Both the position numbers and the translations under genes were made by a program. The notes under the pieces are model-generated. The model made no database searches. It was not told the DNA's origin and saw nothing but the letters and a program-made list of their open reading frames with translations. Below, one piece after another: positions 8,784 through 19,452 of a stretch of 64,000 nt of DNA (position 1 is the stretch's first letter; each line of letters begins with the position of its first letter). Source of the stretch: Atopobium sp. UBA1382 (GTDB taxonomy: Bacteria > Actinomycetota > Coriobacteriia > Coriobacteriales > Atopobiaceae); contig DBQY01000014.1 of the NCBI GenBank assembly GCA_002305805.1, positions 14,438-78,437 of the forward strand. The letters run 5' to 3'.

Positions 8784-8854
8784 GCAAACTGTCGCTTTTT
8801 GCTGCTGGTGGGCCGGGAGAACTCTTTGCGAGCAGCAAAATGCGACAGTCTGTG
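8784..8854. repeat. Family 1 palindromic element, copy A (71 bp)
   Basis: The left arm CAAACTGTCGCTTTTTGCTG pairs with the right arm ending GACAGTCTGTGG. Arms of about 22 bp (8785-8806 and 8831-8852) have two mismatches around a 24-base loop. The element lies between the converging holA and AbiEi-like genes. It matches three other elements in this window in its terminal dozen bases and total length. Confidence 0.8.
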
Positions 8855-8873
8855 GACGCGCCGGGTGCATGGG

Positions 8874-9908
8874 TCAGGGCAGGCCGTACGCCTCGACCGG
8901 GACTACCTCGCTGAAGGGGACCTCGTCCGGAATCTCGATGATGGACTCGCGCTCGCGGGGCACCCCAAACGTCTCGAGCAGTCGGTTGAAGTATGCGATG
9001 TCCTCGACCTCGCCGGGCGAGAAGCGCACGATTTTGGGGCGGTCGATGGTGAGGCGAGATTCGCGTCTGCGCTCCCCGCGCATCGCCACGAGCGGCGTTC
9101 CCCCGTTCATGGCAGGGTTGCGGTACTTCTCGCCCCCGTCGAGCTCTCCGATGATGACCGTGCCGTCGGGCAGTACCCACATGAAGTCGACGCGAAGCAC
9201 CCGACGCGAATCCATGGGGTCGAGTAAGGGGACCTGCAGGTCGGGAAGGGAGAACCCGAGCTCGTACATCGTGGCGCGCGCGATTGACTCCATCCCGTTC
9301 TCGGGCCTCGGGTCAGCGAGCCGCGCCACGAGGCGGGCGCGCGCCACTCCGCGAAGGCCCCTTCCTGTCGACCTGACGTACTCGTTGAGGCGTTCGCTGT
9401 CGACGAGGCCGAGCCGCAGGGAGGAATCCGCCACAGCGAGTCCCTCTCGAAAGGGGAGCCAGCGCGCACAGTCGAGGACCGTTCGTTCGGGGGTGGTGAC
9501 GCGGACGCCCTCCTTTGTGATGCTTGGAGCGTCATTCCCATAGCGTCTGATGACAACGTTTCTCGGATACGCGATCACTCGAGAGGGCGCGACGATCTCG
9601 AGAGGACGCTGGAGGCCCTCGGACACGGAGAGCCCGTGCATGACGGCGGCGGATGTTCCGCAGAACGTCCAGTCCGGATGGAGCCGGCTGAATCCGGTCA
9701 CGAGGTGTCGGGTTCGCTCCGTCTGGGAGAGCCCGTCCCAGATCTCGCGGGTGACGTAGAGATGGGGCGCGGGCGAGACGACCTCTCCCGTTGCCACGCG
9801 CCTCTCAAGGGCGTCGCGTAGACGGCGGCAGGGCGCGACGAGGCAGCTGCCGTCCTCTGCCGCCGCTGTGAGCAAGAGCTCGATTTCCTGGGATACGCGT
9901 CGCTGCAT
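8874..9908 (-). CDS. AbiEi-like regulator fused to a DUF559/Vsr-type nuclease domain
   Basis: A 344-residue protein, not assigned to a named gene. Residues 1-60 look like the winged-helix N terminus of AbiEi-type antitoxin/regulator proteins. The middle (about 75-200) is AbiEi-like (FCGTSAAVMHGL; VRVTTPERTVLDCARW). The last third resembles the restriction-endonuclease-like fold of DUF559/Vsr, with E207, D241 (VLRVDFMWVLPDG) and the ELDGGEKY segment at 255-262. No AbiEii toxin gene is adjacent, so it is an orphan. It stands alone between holA and rpsT and has a family 1 palindrome on each side. The function is inferred from fold resemblance only. Confidence 0.6.
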   Translation of the reverse strand: MQRRVSQEIELLLTAAAEDGSCLVAPCRRLRDALERRVATGEVVSPAPHLYVTREIWDGLSQTERTRHLVTGFSRLHPDWTFCGTSAAVMHGLSVSEGLQRPLEIVAPSRVIAYPRNVVIRRYGNDAPSITKEGVRVTTPERTVLDCARWLPFREGLAVADSSLRLGLVDSERLNEYVRSTGRGLRGVARARLVARLADPRPENGMESIARATMYELGFSLPDLQVPLLDPMDSRRVLRVDFMWVLPDGTVIIGELDGGEKYRNPAMNGGTPLVAMRGERRRESRLTIDRPKIVRFSPGEVEDIAYFNRLLETFGVPRERESIIEIPDEVPFSEVVPVEAYGLP

Positions 9909-10154
9909 GGTCTTCTCGCCGTCCGAATGTGGTGAAGGCGATGGTACGCCCCGCCACCGTCTGCGGACTGGCCCTTAGCTGGCAGCAGTCTGCGGCCGCA
10001 GGTGAGGGGTGCGCGTGCGACCCGTGCGGTCAGAGCGAGTTCGTGGGCGGCTGTCGCGTAACGGCGAGCGGTGGTCGAGTGTCGCGGGATCCTGATGGCG
10101 TGTCAGGTCGTGTCTCGGTGTGTCAAATTGGCTGCGATTGTCCCAACCTCCTTC

Positions 10155-10225
10155 GCAGACTGTCGCTTTTGACGTCTCGATAGGCAGAAAATGGGCCTAC
10201 GAGCAGTAATAGGCGACAGTTTGTG
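10155..10225. repeat. Family 1 palindromic element, copy B (71 bp)
   Basis: Begins GCAGACTGTCGCTTTTGACG and ends GGCGACAGTTTGTGG, with further partial pairing of CTCGATAGG with CCTACGAG nearer the loop. It has the same length and termini as copy A, 1.37 kb away on the other side of the AbiEi-like gene. Confidence 0.8.
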
Positions 10226-10234
10226 GGGAGGACA

Positions 10235-10272
10235 GGCGAGAAGGACGCGCGAGAAGGTGGCGAGAAGGACGG
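10235..10272 (-). repeat. Three tandem copies of the GCGAGAAGG motif
   Basis: GGCGAGAAGGACG (10235-10247), GCGAGAAGGTGG (10249-10260) and GGCGAGAAGGACGG (10259-10272) are near-tandem reverse-orientation copies of the intergenic motif CGTYCTTCTCGSC. They start 10 bases after family 1 copy B. Confidence 0.55.
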
Positions 10273-10277
10273 GTGAC

Positions 10278-10314
10278 ACAAAAAACGGACCCGGGCAGCA
10301 CCCCGGGTCCGTTT
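10278..10314 (-). terminator. Rho-independent terminator of rpsT
   Basis: A perfect 13-bp stem, AAACGGACCCGGG (10283-10295) with CCCGGGTCCGTTT (10302-10314), is followed on the minus strand by a run of six T. It lies 23 bases after the rpsT stop. Confidence 0.92.
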
Positions 10315-10336
10315 ACGTGCGTTATGAGAGCGGAAG

Positions 10337-10600
10337 CTACTTGATGGTGTTGACGAGCTTCTGCACGCCGCTCTTGCGCTGAGCGGCCTGGTTCTTGTGG
10401 ATGATGCCCTTGGAAGCGGCCTTGTCGAGCAGACGGCCAGCCTTGTTGGCGGCAGCCTGAGCGGCCTCGACGTCGCCGGACTCGACGGCAACGCGGACGC
10501 CCTTGACGGCGGTCTTGAGCTCGGAGCGGACGGCGCGGTTGCGCTGGCGCGCCTTCTCAGCGGTCTTGATGCGCTTCTTCTGAGACTTGATGTTAGCCAC
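10337..10600 (-). CDS. rpsT: 30S ribosomal protein S20
   Basis: An 87-residue basic protein of the small ribosomal subunit that binds 16S rRNA. It begins [20 protein letters not shown] and ends [12 protein letters not shown], typical for S20. The start is a GTG preceded by GAAAGGAAC. The gene is monocistronic, divergent from lepA as in many bacteria, with an extended -10 promoter about 70 bases upstream and its own strong terminator. Confidence 0.96.
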   Translation of the reverse strand: MANIKSQKKRIKTAEKARQRNRAVRSELKTAVKGVRVAVESGDVEAAQAAANKAGRLLDKAASKGIIHKNQAAQRKSGVQKLVNTIK

Positions 10601-10667
10601 GTGCGGTTCCTTTCAAAAAGCTTCTGTTCTGAGGCCTCTTTTGAGACACGGTGAGGTCAGCTTGCTG

Positions 10668-10676
10668 AGTATAGCA
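10668..10676 (-). promoter_or_regulatory. Extended -10 promoter of rpsT
   Basis: Read on the minus strand, TGC-TATACT gives a strong extended -10 element (TATACT complementary to 10668-10673) about 70 bases before the rpsT GTG. No clear -35 is seen. Confidence 0.5.
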
Positions 10677-10694
10677 TGCGGCGCGACTCTTCGC

Positions 10695-10700
10695 TATCAT
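10695..10700 (+). promoter_or_regulatory. -10 box placing lepA transcription at or near its ATG
   Basis: TATCAT ends 7 bases before the lepA ATG at 10708, and no Shine-Dalgarno precedes that ATG. This would give a leaderless or nearly leaderless transcript. No matching -35 was found, so it is tentative. Confidence 0.35.
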
Positions 10701-10707
10701 TCACCTC

Positions 10708-12515
<1,808 letters not shown>

Positions 12516-12519
<4 letters not shown>

Positions 12520-13505
12520 CGGCCGCCGAGGTCCTGGCCGCCTACGCTCCCGCCGCCAAGCTCAATCCCGCGCTTCCCACCTGGGACGGCGAGCTCGCCG
12601 GCAGGCTGCTCATGGCGCCGATGGCGGGCGTCTCGGACGCTGCGTATCGCCTCATGGCGCGCGCGGGCGGCGCGGCCTTGGCCTACTCCGAGATGGTCTC
12701 GTGCGCCGGGCTCCACTACGGCGAGAAGAGCTGGGAGCTCGTAGACCCCGACCCGGCGGAGCCGGACATCGCGGTGCAGCTCTTTGGCTCCAAGCCCGAG
12801 CTCTTTCGCGATTCCTCGGAGCGCGTGGCGGCACGCCTGGGCGAGAAGCTCGCGCTCATCGACATCAACATGGCCTGCCCCGTGCCCAAGGTGACCAAGA
12901 AGGGCGAGGGGTCGGCGCTGCTGGAAAACCCCGATCTCGCCGCTAGGATCGTGCGCGCCTGCCGCGAGGGCGCCCCGCGCGTCGCCGTGACGGTGAAGAT
13001 TCGACGCGGTCGCTATATGGGGCAGGAGGTGGCGCCCGAGTTCGCGCGCGCGATGGAGGCCGCGGGCGCGGCTGCGGTGGCCGTGCACGGGCGCTTCGCC
13101 ACGCAGATGTACCACGGCGAGGCCGACTGGGACGCCGTGAGCCGCGTCGTGGACGCCGTGAGCATCCCCGTCATCGCGTCTGGTGACATTCTCTCGCACG
13201 ATGCCGCGCGGCGCGTGCTTGCGGAGACCGGCGCGACGGCCGTGATGGTAGCGCGTGGGACCTACGGCAACCCGTGGGTCTTCTCGGGTCACGAGCCGAG
13301 CGTCGCCGAGAAGATTGCGGCCTTCGAGTGCCACGTGTGCCTGCTCGAGGCAACGGGCGCCCACCTCAAGCGGGCGCGCAGCCTCGCCGGCTGGTACTTC
13401 AAGGGCATGCCCGAGGCCGCGCGCTGGCGCAACGCCGCGATGGGCTGCGTCACGGCCGAGGAGTTCCTCGCCGTGGCCGCCGAGGTGCGCGCGCATGTCC
13501 GCTGA
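12516..13505 (+). CDS. dus: tRNA-dihydrouridine synthase
   Basis: A 329-residue FMN enzyme that reduces uridines in the tRNA D-loop. It has the Dus signatures [13 protein letters not shown] near residues 31-43, [20 protein letters not shown] (about 114-133, with the catalytic cysteine in ACPVP) and the HGR segment. It is closest in style to DusB. The GTG start overlaps the lepA stop; the longer open frame upstream runs inside lepA and is ignored. It overlaps hemW by 11 bases. Confidence 0.92.
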
Positions 13506-14730
13506 TTCGGGCGTCAGGGCGCTCTACCTTCACCTACCGTTCTGCGCGCGCAAGTGCGCGTACTGTGACTTCGCGTCGTGGGCGACGCCCGCGGGCGACC
13601 CCCTCATGAGCGCATATGCCCACGCAATCGGGGCACAGCTCGGGGAGGCTTCGTCTCTCGGGCTGTTTGAGGCCTGTGAGACGGCCTACGTAGGCGGCGG
13701 CACGCCGACGCTTCTGGGCGAGAAGGGCCTCGGCCAGCTGGTCGAGAAGGTCGTGGACGCCACGGCCCCCTCCGAGTTCACCTGCGAGGCAAACCCGGAC
13801 TCGCTCAGTGACGAGGTTCTTCGTGCCGTGCGGGGCGCGGGCGCGACGCGCCTCTCCATCGGCGTACAGAGCCTCGATGACGGCGAGCTTTACGAGCTGG
13901 GACGCCTCCACGACGCCGCCTGCGCCCGCGAGCGCGTCACCGCCGCCGTGGCGAGCGGGCTCGATGTCTCCGTCGACCTCATGTGCGCGACGCCGACTCA
14001 GACGCCGGAGAGCTGGGCCCGTACGCTGGAAGGCGTCATCTCACTCGGGGTCGCTCATGTGAGCGTCTACCCCCTCCAGATCGAGGAGGGCACGTCGCTT
14101 GACCAACGCTTCGCCGATGACCCCTGCGTCTGGAACGACCCTGAGGTTCAGGCTGAGAGAATGATCCAAGCTCAGGTGTCACTTGAGGCTCATGGCTACG
14201 CCCGCTATGAGGTCGCGAGCTACGCTCGCGCAGGTAAAGAGTGCCGACACAACAAAGCCTACTGGACGGGTTTACCCTATCTGGGGCTGGGAACCGGGGC
14301 CTCGAGCATGCTCGACGTAGAGGGTTACTTGAGACTTCTAGAAGTCTGTCCACAGCTCCCCGCGACCCCGGTGGAGACCCAGCGCGTCCGGCTCACGGTC
14401 GAGACGCCCCGACGCGAGCTCTCTGAGGACCCGCGTCTCTGTGCGCTGTCCTTCTCGCTCGAGTTCCTGACCGAGCCCCAGGCGGTGGCCGAGGACCTCA
14501 TGCTCGGCGCCCGGCTCGTCGAGGGTCTGCGTCCTGAGCTCGTCGTTCGTGCCCGTGAGCTCTTTGGGGGCCGCTTTGACGACACCATCGACGATCTTCT
14601 CGCCCGCGGGCTTCTGGCCGAGAAGAGCGGCCGGCTCGCACCTACCGAGCGGGGCTGGCTCCTGGGCAACGAGCTCTACGGCCCCCTCTGGGACCTCGCC
14701 CCCGGTGAGGTTCGGTCCGCCAAATGCTAG
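13495..14730 (+). CDS. hemW: HemW-type radical SAM heme chaperone
   Basis: A 411-residue radical SAM protein, formerly annotated as oxygen-independent coproporphyrinogen oxidase and now known in other bacteria as a heme chaperone. The cluster motif CARKCAYCDF lies at residues 17-26, followed by YVGGGTPTLL and the GVQSLDDGEL segment. A C-terminal HemN-like winged-helix domain is present (about 310-411). The ATG at 13495 lies inside the end of dus. The lepA-dus-hemW operon ends with family 4 hairpins. Confidence 0.92.
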   Translation: MSADSGVRALYLHLPFCARKCAYCDFASWATPAGDPLMSAYAHAIGAQLGEASSLGLFEACETAYVGGGTPTLLGEKGLGQLVEKVVDATAPSEFTCEANPDSLSDEVLRAVRGAGATRLSIGVQSLDDGELYELGRLHDAACARERVTAAVASGLDVSVDLMCATPTQTPESWARTLEGVISLGVAHVSVYPLQIEEGTSLDQRFADDPCVWNDPEVQAERMIQAQVSLEAHGYARYEVASYARAGKECRHNKAYWTGLPYLGLGTGASSMLDVEGYLRLLEVCPQLPATPVETQRVRLTVETPRRELSEDPRLCALSFSLEFLTEPQAVAEDLMLGARLVEGLRPELVVRARELFGGRFDDTIDDLLARGLLAEKSGRLAPTERGWLLGNELYGPLWDLAPGEVRSAKC

Positions 14731-14746
14731 CCGTCTTGCCACCCCG

Positions 14747-14760
14747 CGCCCTTCTCGTCA
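14747..14760 (+). repeat. Intergenic motif, CTTCTCG copy before the family 4 hairpins
   Basis: GCGCCCTTCTCGTC is a near-match to CGTYCTTCTCGSC, 17 bases after the hemW stop and 15 bases before the first family 4 hairpin. Confidence 0.35.
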
Positions 14761-14774
14761 GAGCTTCTTCCACG

Positions 14775-14818
14775 AATCCCGACTTGCGTACGCTGACAAG
14801 AGCGCGTAGGTCGGGATT
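14775..14818. repeat. Family 4 hairpin, first copy
   Basis: AATCCCGACTTGCGTACGCT (14775-14794) faces AGCGCGTAGGTCGGGATT (14801-14818). The outer nine base pairs are perfect and the inner part pairs with small bulges around a 6-base loop. It lies downstream of hemW. Confidence 0.75.
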
Positions 14819-14836
14819 GCTGTCCGGAAGACGGGT

Positions 14837-14890
14837 AATCCCGACTTACGCGCGATAAACAGAGCTCTGATGCGCGCGCAAGCCGGGATT
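14837..14890. repeat. Family 4 hairpin, second copy
   Basis: AATCCCGACTTACGCGCG (14837-14854) pairs with CGCGCGCAAGCCGGGATT (14873-14890) with two mismatches in 18 positions. It shares its arm sequence with the hairpin 19 bases upstream, so the two form a tandem pair between hemW and the dCMP deaminase gene. Confidence 0.75.
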
Positions 14891-14974
14891 TGTTGCAGCC
14901 GACAAAAAAGCCGAGTTGCGCGTGCGTCACAAATGCGCCATGCTAGCAGCACAAACGTCGAGGAGGGGAGCGCC

Positions 14975-15445
14975 ATGCCGGGCAAGCGCACCGATGTCAT
15001 CAGCTGGGACGAGTTCTTCATGCGCGCCGCCATCGCGGCGAGCCTGCGCAGCAAGGACCCCAACACGCAGGTGGGTGCCTGCATCGCGGACACCAACCAC
15101 CGCATCCTCTCGGTGGGCTACAACGGCACGCCGCGCGGCCTGGGCGACGACGAGTTTCCCTGGGGCACCAACGACGACCCGCTCTACGACAAGCACAACT
15201 ACGTCATCCATGCCGAGGCCAACGCGATTCTCAACTACCGCGGCTCGCTCAAGGACATGACGGGCGCCACGGTCTACGTGACGCTCTTCCCGTGTCACGA
15301 GTGCGCCAAAACCCTCGTGCAGGCGGGCATCGGCGAGGTCGTCTACCTGGATGACAAGTACGACGGCACCGAGGATAACCTCATCTCGAAGAACATCCTT
15401 CAACGTTGTGGTGTCTCCTACCGCCAGATTGCGCTTTCTGAATAG
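14975..15445 (+). CDS. dCMP deaminase, ComEB type
   Basis: A 156-residue zinc enzyme that deaminates dCMP to dUMP for thymidylate synthesis. The zinc and catalytic motifs are HAEANAIL and PCHEC, with the substrate-binding part GYNGTPRGL. The family is often named ComE operon protein 2, although its role in competence is doubtful. GGAGGGGAG upstream sets the ATG at 14975; an open extension to 14870 crosses a hairpin region and is not supported. It stands alone between family 4 hairpins and the dnaJ pair. Confidence 0.92.
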   Translation: MPGKRTDVISWDEFFMRAAIAASLRSKDPNTQVGACIADTNHRILSVGYNGTPRGLGDDEFPWGTNDDPLYDKHNYVIHAEANAILNYRGSLKDMTGATVYVTLFPCHECAKTLVQAGIGEVVYLDDKYDGTEDNLISKNILQRCGVSYRQIALSE

Positions 15446-15462
15446 AGGCTGCGCGTCACGGC

Positions 15463-15468
15463 TATACT
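15463..15468 (+). promoter_or_regulatory. Candidate -10 box of the dnaJ pair
   Basis: TATACT is a good -10 sequence 40 bases before the first dnaJ ATG. The -35 region is weak. I see no CIRCE or HAIR operator around it. Confidence 0.35.
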
Positions 15469-15508
15469 TACAGGGTTGTGAGCACCGCGCATACGGGAGA
15501 CCCGCCAC

Positions 15509-16609
15509 ATGGCTTCGATGAACGACAAGGATTACTACGCCATTCTCGGTGTCGAGAAGGACGCCTCCACGGATGACATACGCAAGGCCTTCCAGCAGAA
15601 GGCTCGCAAGCTTCATCCGGACATCAACAAGGAGCCCGACGCCGAGGAGCGCTTCAAGGAGGTCTCCGAGGCCTACGCCGTCCTCTCCGATCCCGACAAG
15701 CGCAAGCGCTACGACGCCCTGCGCTCCGGCAACCCGTTCGCCGGCTACGGGAGCGCCCCGAGCCAACAGGGCGGCTACTCGGACCCGTTCGGCTTTGGCG
15801 GCGGGCCCTTCGGCTGGGGGCCGTTTGGCAATGCGACCTCCCGTCGTCGCTCGCGCGCGTATCGTCCGCGCGCCGGTGCCGACGTCGTCTACGAACTCAC
15901 CGTCGACGCCGAGACCGCCTCGTCCGGCGCCCGTCGCGGCGTGACGTACCAGCGCTACGTCTCCTGCGACGCCTGCCACGGCTCTGGCTCGGTCGAGTCC
16001 GACCATCCCGCGACCTGCCCCACCTGCGGCGGTCGCGGACACATCACCGTCGACACCGGGCTCTTCGGCGTCATGGCGATGACCTGCCCCGAGTGCGAGG
16101 GGACCGGCCGCGTTGTCGCCGACCCGTGCTCGGCCTGCGGCGGCTCCGGGCGCACGCTCTCCGCGAGTGAGGTCGTCATCGACGTTCCGGCCGGCTCCCA
16201 CGACGGCGACGAGGTCAGGGTACCGGGCATGGGCAATGCCGGCACCAACGGCTCCGAGGCGGGCGACTTCGTCTGTCGCGTGTGCGTGCCCGAGGAGCGT
16301 CTCACGCAGCGACAGGCAAACGGCTGCAACCTCATCGGCTTCGCCCTGCCGTTCCTCGCGTTTGGCCTTCTCACCGGCATGCTGGCGTCCTTTGCCGTCT
16401 TTATCGCCCTGCTCTTCCTCTTTGGCGGCTACCTGGTCGTGCGGGACGGGCTCAGGCGCTCCGGCCGCTGGTGGAGAAACGCGGGCGTGGCGGTGCTCAA
16501 CGGCCTCTCCAACGGGTTCTTCATCGCGCTCTTCCTCATGATGATGTTCTCGTGCACGGCGGGGCTCGGCACGAGGGGCTACATGGGGCCCGGGGTCTAC
16601 TACTTCTAG
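15509..16609 (+). CDS. Membrane-anchored DnaJ-like protein
   Basis: A 366-residue J-domain protein. The J domain (about 1-70) has the HPD tripeptide at 36-38. A Gly/Phe-rich linker follows, then a complete zinc-finger region with four CxxCxGxG repeats ([32 protein letters not shown], about 152-215). Only a short piece of the first C-terminal beta domain remains ([20 protein letters not shown]). It is then replaced by two or three hydrophobic segments (about 275-350) in place of the peptide-binding and dimerisation domains. It probably presents an Hsp70 partner at the membrane. It precedes a full-length dnaJ by 75 bases. Confidence 0.85.
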   Translation: MASMNDKDYYAILGVEKDASTDDIRKAFQQKARKLHPDINKEPDAEERFKEVSEAYAVLSDPDKRKRYDALRSGNPFAGYGSAPSQQGGYSDPFGFGGGPFGWGPFGNATSRRRSRAYRPRAGADVVYELTVDAETASSGARRGVTYQRYVSCDACHGSGSVESDHPATCPTCGGRGHITVDTGLFGVMAMTCPECEGTGRVVADPCSACGGSGRTLSASEVVIDVPAGSHDGDEVRVPGMGNAGTNGSEAGDFVCRVCVPEERLTQRQANGCNLIGFALPFLAFGLLTGMLASFAVFIALLFLFGGYLVVRDGLRRSGRWWRNAGVAVLNGLSNGFFIALFLMMMFSCTAGLGTRGYMGPGVYYF

Positions 16610-16684
16610 TCACTTCTCCCGGGCCGGCCCAGGGGGGACGACCCGGTATTTCTGTGTCACGCACGTCTGGGGAGATGGGAAACC

Positions 16685-17908
16685 GTGGAACCAAAGAGGG
16701 ACTACTACGAGGTGCTCGAGGTGCCTCGCGACGCCGATGCAAAGACGATCAAGCGCGCCTTTCTCAAGAAGGCCCGCACGCTCCACCCGGACGTGAACGA
16801 CGCGCCCGACGCAGAGGAGCGCTTCAAGGAGGTCAACGAGGCCTACACCGTCCTCTCCGATGACCAGAAGCGCGCCAACTACGACCGCTACGGGGACCCC
16901 AACGGCCCGGCCGGCTTTGGCTCGGACTACGTCGACGTCTCCGACATCTTTGGCGGCGGGGGCTTTGGCTTTGGCGACATCTTCGACTCCTTCTTCGGCG
17001 GTATGGGCGGCGGACGCGGCGGCGCGGCCGCACAGCGCACGCGCGGGCGCGACATGGGCATCCGACTCACGATCACGCTCGAGGAGGCCGCTGCCGGCTG
17101 CAAGAAGACGGTTGCCTATACCCGTCTCGCCCCCTGCGAGGACTGCGGCGGGAGCGGCGCCGCCGAGGGCGGTCACCTCCATGCGTGCGAGCGCTGCCAC
17201 GGTACCGGTCGCGTCGTCGAGGTACAGCGCACCATCTTCGGCCAGATGCAGACCCAGTCCGCCTGCCCCGTCTGCCACGGGCAGGGCCAGGTCATCGACC
17301 ACCCCTGTGAGACCTGCGAGGGGCAGGGGCGCACGCCCTCGCGTGAGAAGGTCGAGGTCCAGGTGCCTGCGGGCGTCCATTCCGGCCAGACGATCACCGT
17401 CGAGGGCAAGGGCGAGGCGGGGCTGCGCGGCGACTCCTGCGGCAACCTCGTCGTGAGCGTCGAGGTCGCCGAAAGCGACCGCTTCGAGAGGCAGGGCGAC
17501 GACCTCTACTGCACCGTGAAGGTCGACTCGCTCCAGGCGATCGTCGGCACCACGGTCTCGCTCGACGGCATCCTCGAGGGCGAGCGCGTCACGGTCGACG
17601 TTCCCGCGGGCTGCCAGTTTGGCCAGCGCGTCACTGTGCGGGGCTTTGGCATGCCGCGCATGGGCATGGTCGCGCGCGGCAACCTCATCGCGGTCGTCCA
17701 GGTGGAGACGCCGCGCGACCTCACCAAGAAGCAGGTGCTCGACGTTGCCGCCCTCGTTGCCGAGCGCTCCGGCGACCCGGTCGATCCGGCGGGCGAGAAT
17801 GGCGCGGAGGCTGAGGGCTTCTCCGCGGCGGCGGAGAACGCGGCCGAGCACTTTGCCAAGGAGCGCTGGCACGCGCCCAAGAACCCCTTCAAGGGCGGGC
17901 GCAGGTGA
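16685..17908 (+). CDS. dnaJ: Chaperone DnaJ
   Basis: A 407-residue co-chaperone of DnaK. The J domain has HPD at 34-36, followed by a Gly/Phe-rich region, four zinc-finger repeats ([32 protein letters not shown], about 151-214) and complete C-terminal substrate-binding domains. The start is a GTG after GGGGAGATGGGAAACC. The first 60 residues closely resemble the preceding membrane-anchored paralogue, suggesting duplication followed by domain replacement. It overlaps the next gene by 4 bases. Confidence 0.94.
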   Translation: MEPKRDYYEVLEVPRDADAKTIKRAFLKKARTLHPDVNDAPDAEERFKEVNEAYTVLSDDQKRANYDRYGDPNGPAGFGSDYVDVSDIFGGGGFGFGDIFDSFFGGMGGGRGGAAAQRTRGRDMGIRLTITLEEAAAGCKKTVAYTRLAPCEDCGGSGAAEGGHLHACERCHGTGRVVEVQRTIFGQMQTQSACPVCHGQGQVIDHPCETCEGQGRTPSREKVEVQVPAGVHSGQTITVEGKGEAGLRGDSCGNLVVSVEVAESDRFERQGDDLYCTVKVDSLQAIVGTTVSLDGILEGERVTVDVPAGCQFGQRVTVRGFGMPRMGMVARGNLIAVVQVETPRDLTKKQVLDVAALVAERSGDPVDPAGENGAEAEGFSAAAENAAEHFAKERWHAPKNPFKGGRR

Positions 17909-19173
17909 GCGAGGTCCGCGGGGTCGCCCTCGTCAACCTCGGCTGCCGTGTCAACCGGGTGGAGCTCGATCACATGGCCCTCGAGCTCGAGCGCGCCGGC
18001 GCCACGCTGGTCCCCGAGCGCGAGGCGTCCGTCGTGATCGTCAACACCTGCGCCGTCACCGGGGAGGCCGAGGCCAAGACGAGAAAGGCCGTGCGCCGCG
18101 CGGCTTCGATGCCGGGCGCGCCGCTGGTCATCGCGACCGGGTGCGTGGCAAACCTCTTCTCCGACGAACTCGCCGCCCTGGCACCCAACGTGCGCGTCGA
18201 GCGGGACAAGTCCGCCGTCGCCTCCCTTGCCTCGGAGGCGCTCGGGCTGCTCCCCTCCGCGGGCGCTCCTGCGTCAGCCCCGAGCGCCCCCACTCCCACG
18301 GGTCGTACGAGGCCCGGCATCAAGATCCAGGACGGGTGCGACAACCGCTGCACCTACTGCATCGTCTGGCGCGCCCGCGGCGCGGGCCGCTCAATGCCCG
18401 CCGACGAGGTTCTCGCCGCCGTCCGGGCGGCCCTCGGCCGCGGAGCCCACGAGGTCGTGCTCACGGGCATCAACCTCGGAAGCTATCGCGCCCCAGGTGC
18501 AGACGGCCGCGAGCTGGGACTGCCCGCTCTTCTCGACCTCCTGCTCGCCGAGACGGACGTCGAGCGCATCCGCCTCTCCTCGATCGAGCCCCCCGACGTC
18601 ACCGACGAGCTCTGCCGCACGATGGCGCGAGCGGGCAGCCGCGTCGCCCCCTTCCTGCACGTCTGCCTCCAGTCCGGCTGCGACGAGACGCTCAGGCGCA
18701 TGGCACGCGTCTACCGGACCGATGACTTCCGCCGCGTCGTCGAGACCGCGCGCGAGCACCTTCCGCACATCGCCCTCGGGACCGACCTCATCGTCGGCTT
18801 CCCCGGGGAGACGGACGACGACTTCGGGCGCTCGCTCGACTTCTGCCGCGAGATGCGCTTCTCCAAGATGCACGTGTTCCGCTACTCCCGCCGCCCGGGG
18901 ACGCCGGCGGCGACCATGGGCGGCCAGGTGGACCCGCACGTCATGGCCGAGCGCGGCGAGCGTGCCCGCGCGCTCGCCGAGGAGCTGCGCCTGGCGGAGG
19001 CGCGGCGTCTGGTGGGGGAGGAGGACCTCGTCGTGGTCCAGTACCCCGGTCGCGGCGTCTCGGGTGGCCTCTTCGACGTTCTTCTCGACCCGACGGTCCC
19101 CGTCGACAGCCTCGTTCCCGTGCGCCTCACGGGCGTCCGCGACGATGCGACGCTTTTGGCCGAGCTGCTCTAG
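17905..19173 (+). CDS. mtaB: tRNA t6A37 methylthiotransferase MtaB
   Basis: A 422-residue radical SAM methylthiotransferase that converts t6A37 to ms2t6A37 in tRNA. The N-terminal UPF0004 domain has three cluster cysteines (NLGCRVN, NTCAVT, ATGCVAN). The radical SAM core has [19 protein letters not shown]-terminal TRAM-like tail follows. MtaB rather than MiaB or RimO is chosen from the [10 protein letters not shown] opening and because both other classes are elsewhere in this window. The GTG start overlaps dnaJ by 4 bases. Confidence 0.9.
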   Translation: MSEVRGVALVNLGCRVNRVELDHMALELERAGATLVPEREASVVIVNTCAVTGEAEAKTRKAVRRAASMPGAPLVIATGCVANLFSDELAALAPNVRVERDKSAVASLASEALGLLPSAGAPASAPSAPTPTGRTRPGIKIQDGCDNRCTYCIVWRARGAGRSMPADEVLAAVRAALGRGAHEVVLTGINLGSYRAPGADGRELGLPALLDLLLAETDVERIRLSSIEPPDVTDELCRTMARAGSRVAPFLHVCLQSGCDETLRRMARVYRTDDFRRVVETAREHLPHIALGTDLIVGFPGETDDDFGRSLDFCREMRFSKMHVFRYSRRPGTPAATMGGQVDPHVMAERGERARALAEELRLAEARRLVGEEDLVVVQYPGRGVSGGLFDVLLDPTVPVDSLVPVRLTGVRDDATLLAELL

Positions 19174-19180
19174 GCCCCTT

Positions 19181-19193
19181 CGTTCTTCTCGCC
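19181..19193 (+). repeat. Intergenic motif CGTTCTTCTCGCC
   Basis: An exact copy of CGTYCTTCTCGSC lies 7 bases after the mtaB stop. The 279-bp gap between mtaB and phoH contains two more copies, at 19301 and, reversed, at 19354. Confidence 0.45.
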
Positions 19194-19264
19194 ACGGTTT
19201 TCCTGGTTTTGTGGAAATCGGACTTCCGTGTTGCGCCGGAGGCCGTTTTCGATGGCGAAGTGAT

Positions 19265-19387
19265 GGTTTTGGGCAACAGGTTTTATGCCCTCGACCCTGT
19301 CGTCCTTCTCGGCCTGGGAATTGGGCAACATGGTTGATGCAAAACCTTGTCTTGGCGAGAAGAACATCAAGACTGTTGCCCAAAACC
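19265..19387. repeat. Family 3 element, copy A (123 bp)
   Basis: It begins GGTTTTGGGCAACA and ends TGTTGCCCAAAACC, a perfect 14-bp inverted repeat. A third motif in the middle (TTGGGCAACA at 19321, then GCAAAACC at 19339) can pair with the same right end, with TTGATG against CATCAA inside. Two mutually exclusive hairpins are therefore possible. It lies 65 bases upstream of phoH and downstream of mtaB. A 123-bp relative lies at 26132. Confidence 0.8.
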
Positions 19388-19452
19388 GAGGGAAAACCCC
19401 GGGCGGCCCACCGATGGGCTATCATCGAGGCAGCAACCGTCCCAGGAGGAAC

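Larger units (their letters stand above)
9909..10277. other. 369-bp gene-free region between the AbiEi-like gene and rpsT
   Basis: I find no convincing gene here. An 84-codon open frame on the plus strand (9929-10183) is cysteine-rich and lacks a ribosome site, so I treat it as chance. The region holds family 1 copy B and three copies of the CGAGAAGG motif. A minus-strand TTGACA near 10127-10132 has no good -10 partner. Confidence 0.5.

Noticed and set aside
8874..9908. A type IV toxin-antitoxin system
   Set aside because: Only the AbiEi-like part is present. There is no AbiEii nucleotidyltransferase gene nearby, so I do not call a TA pair.
9929..10183. An 84-codon plus-strand frame upstream of the AbiEi-like gene
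   Set aside because: No ribosome site, cysteine-rich odd composition, runs into family 1 copy B; judged chance.
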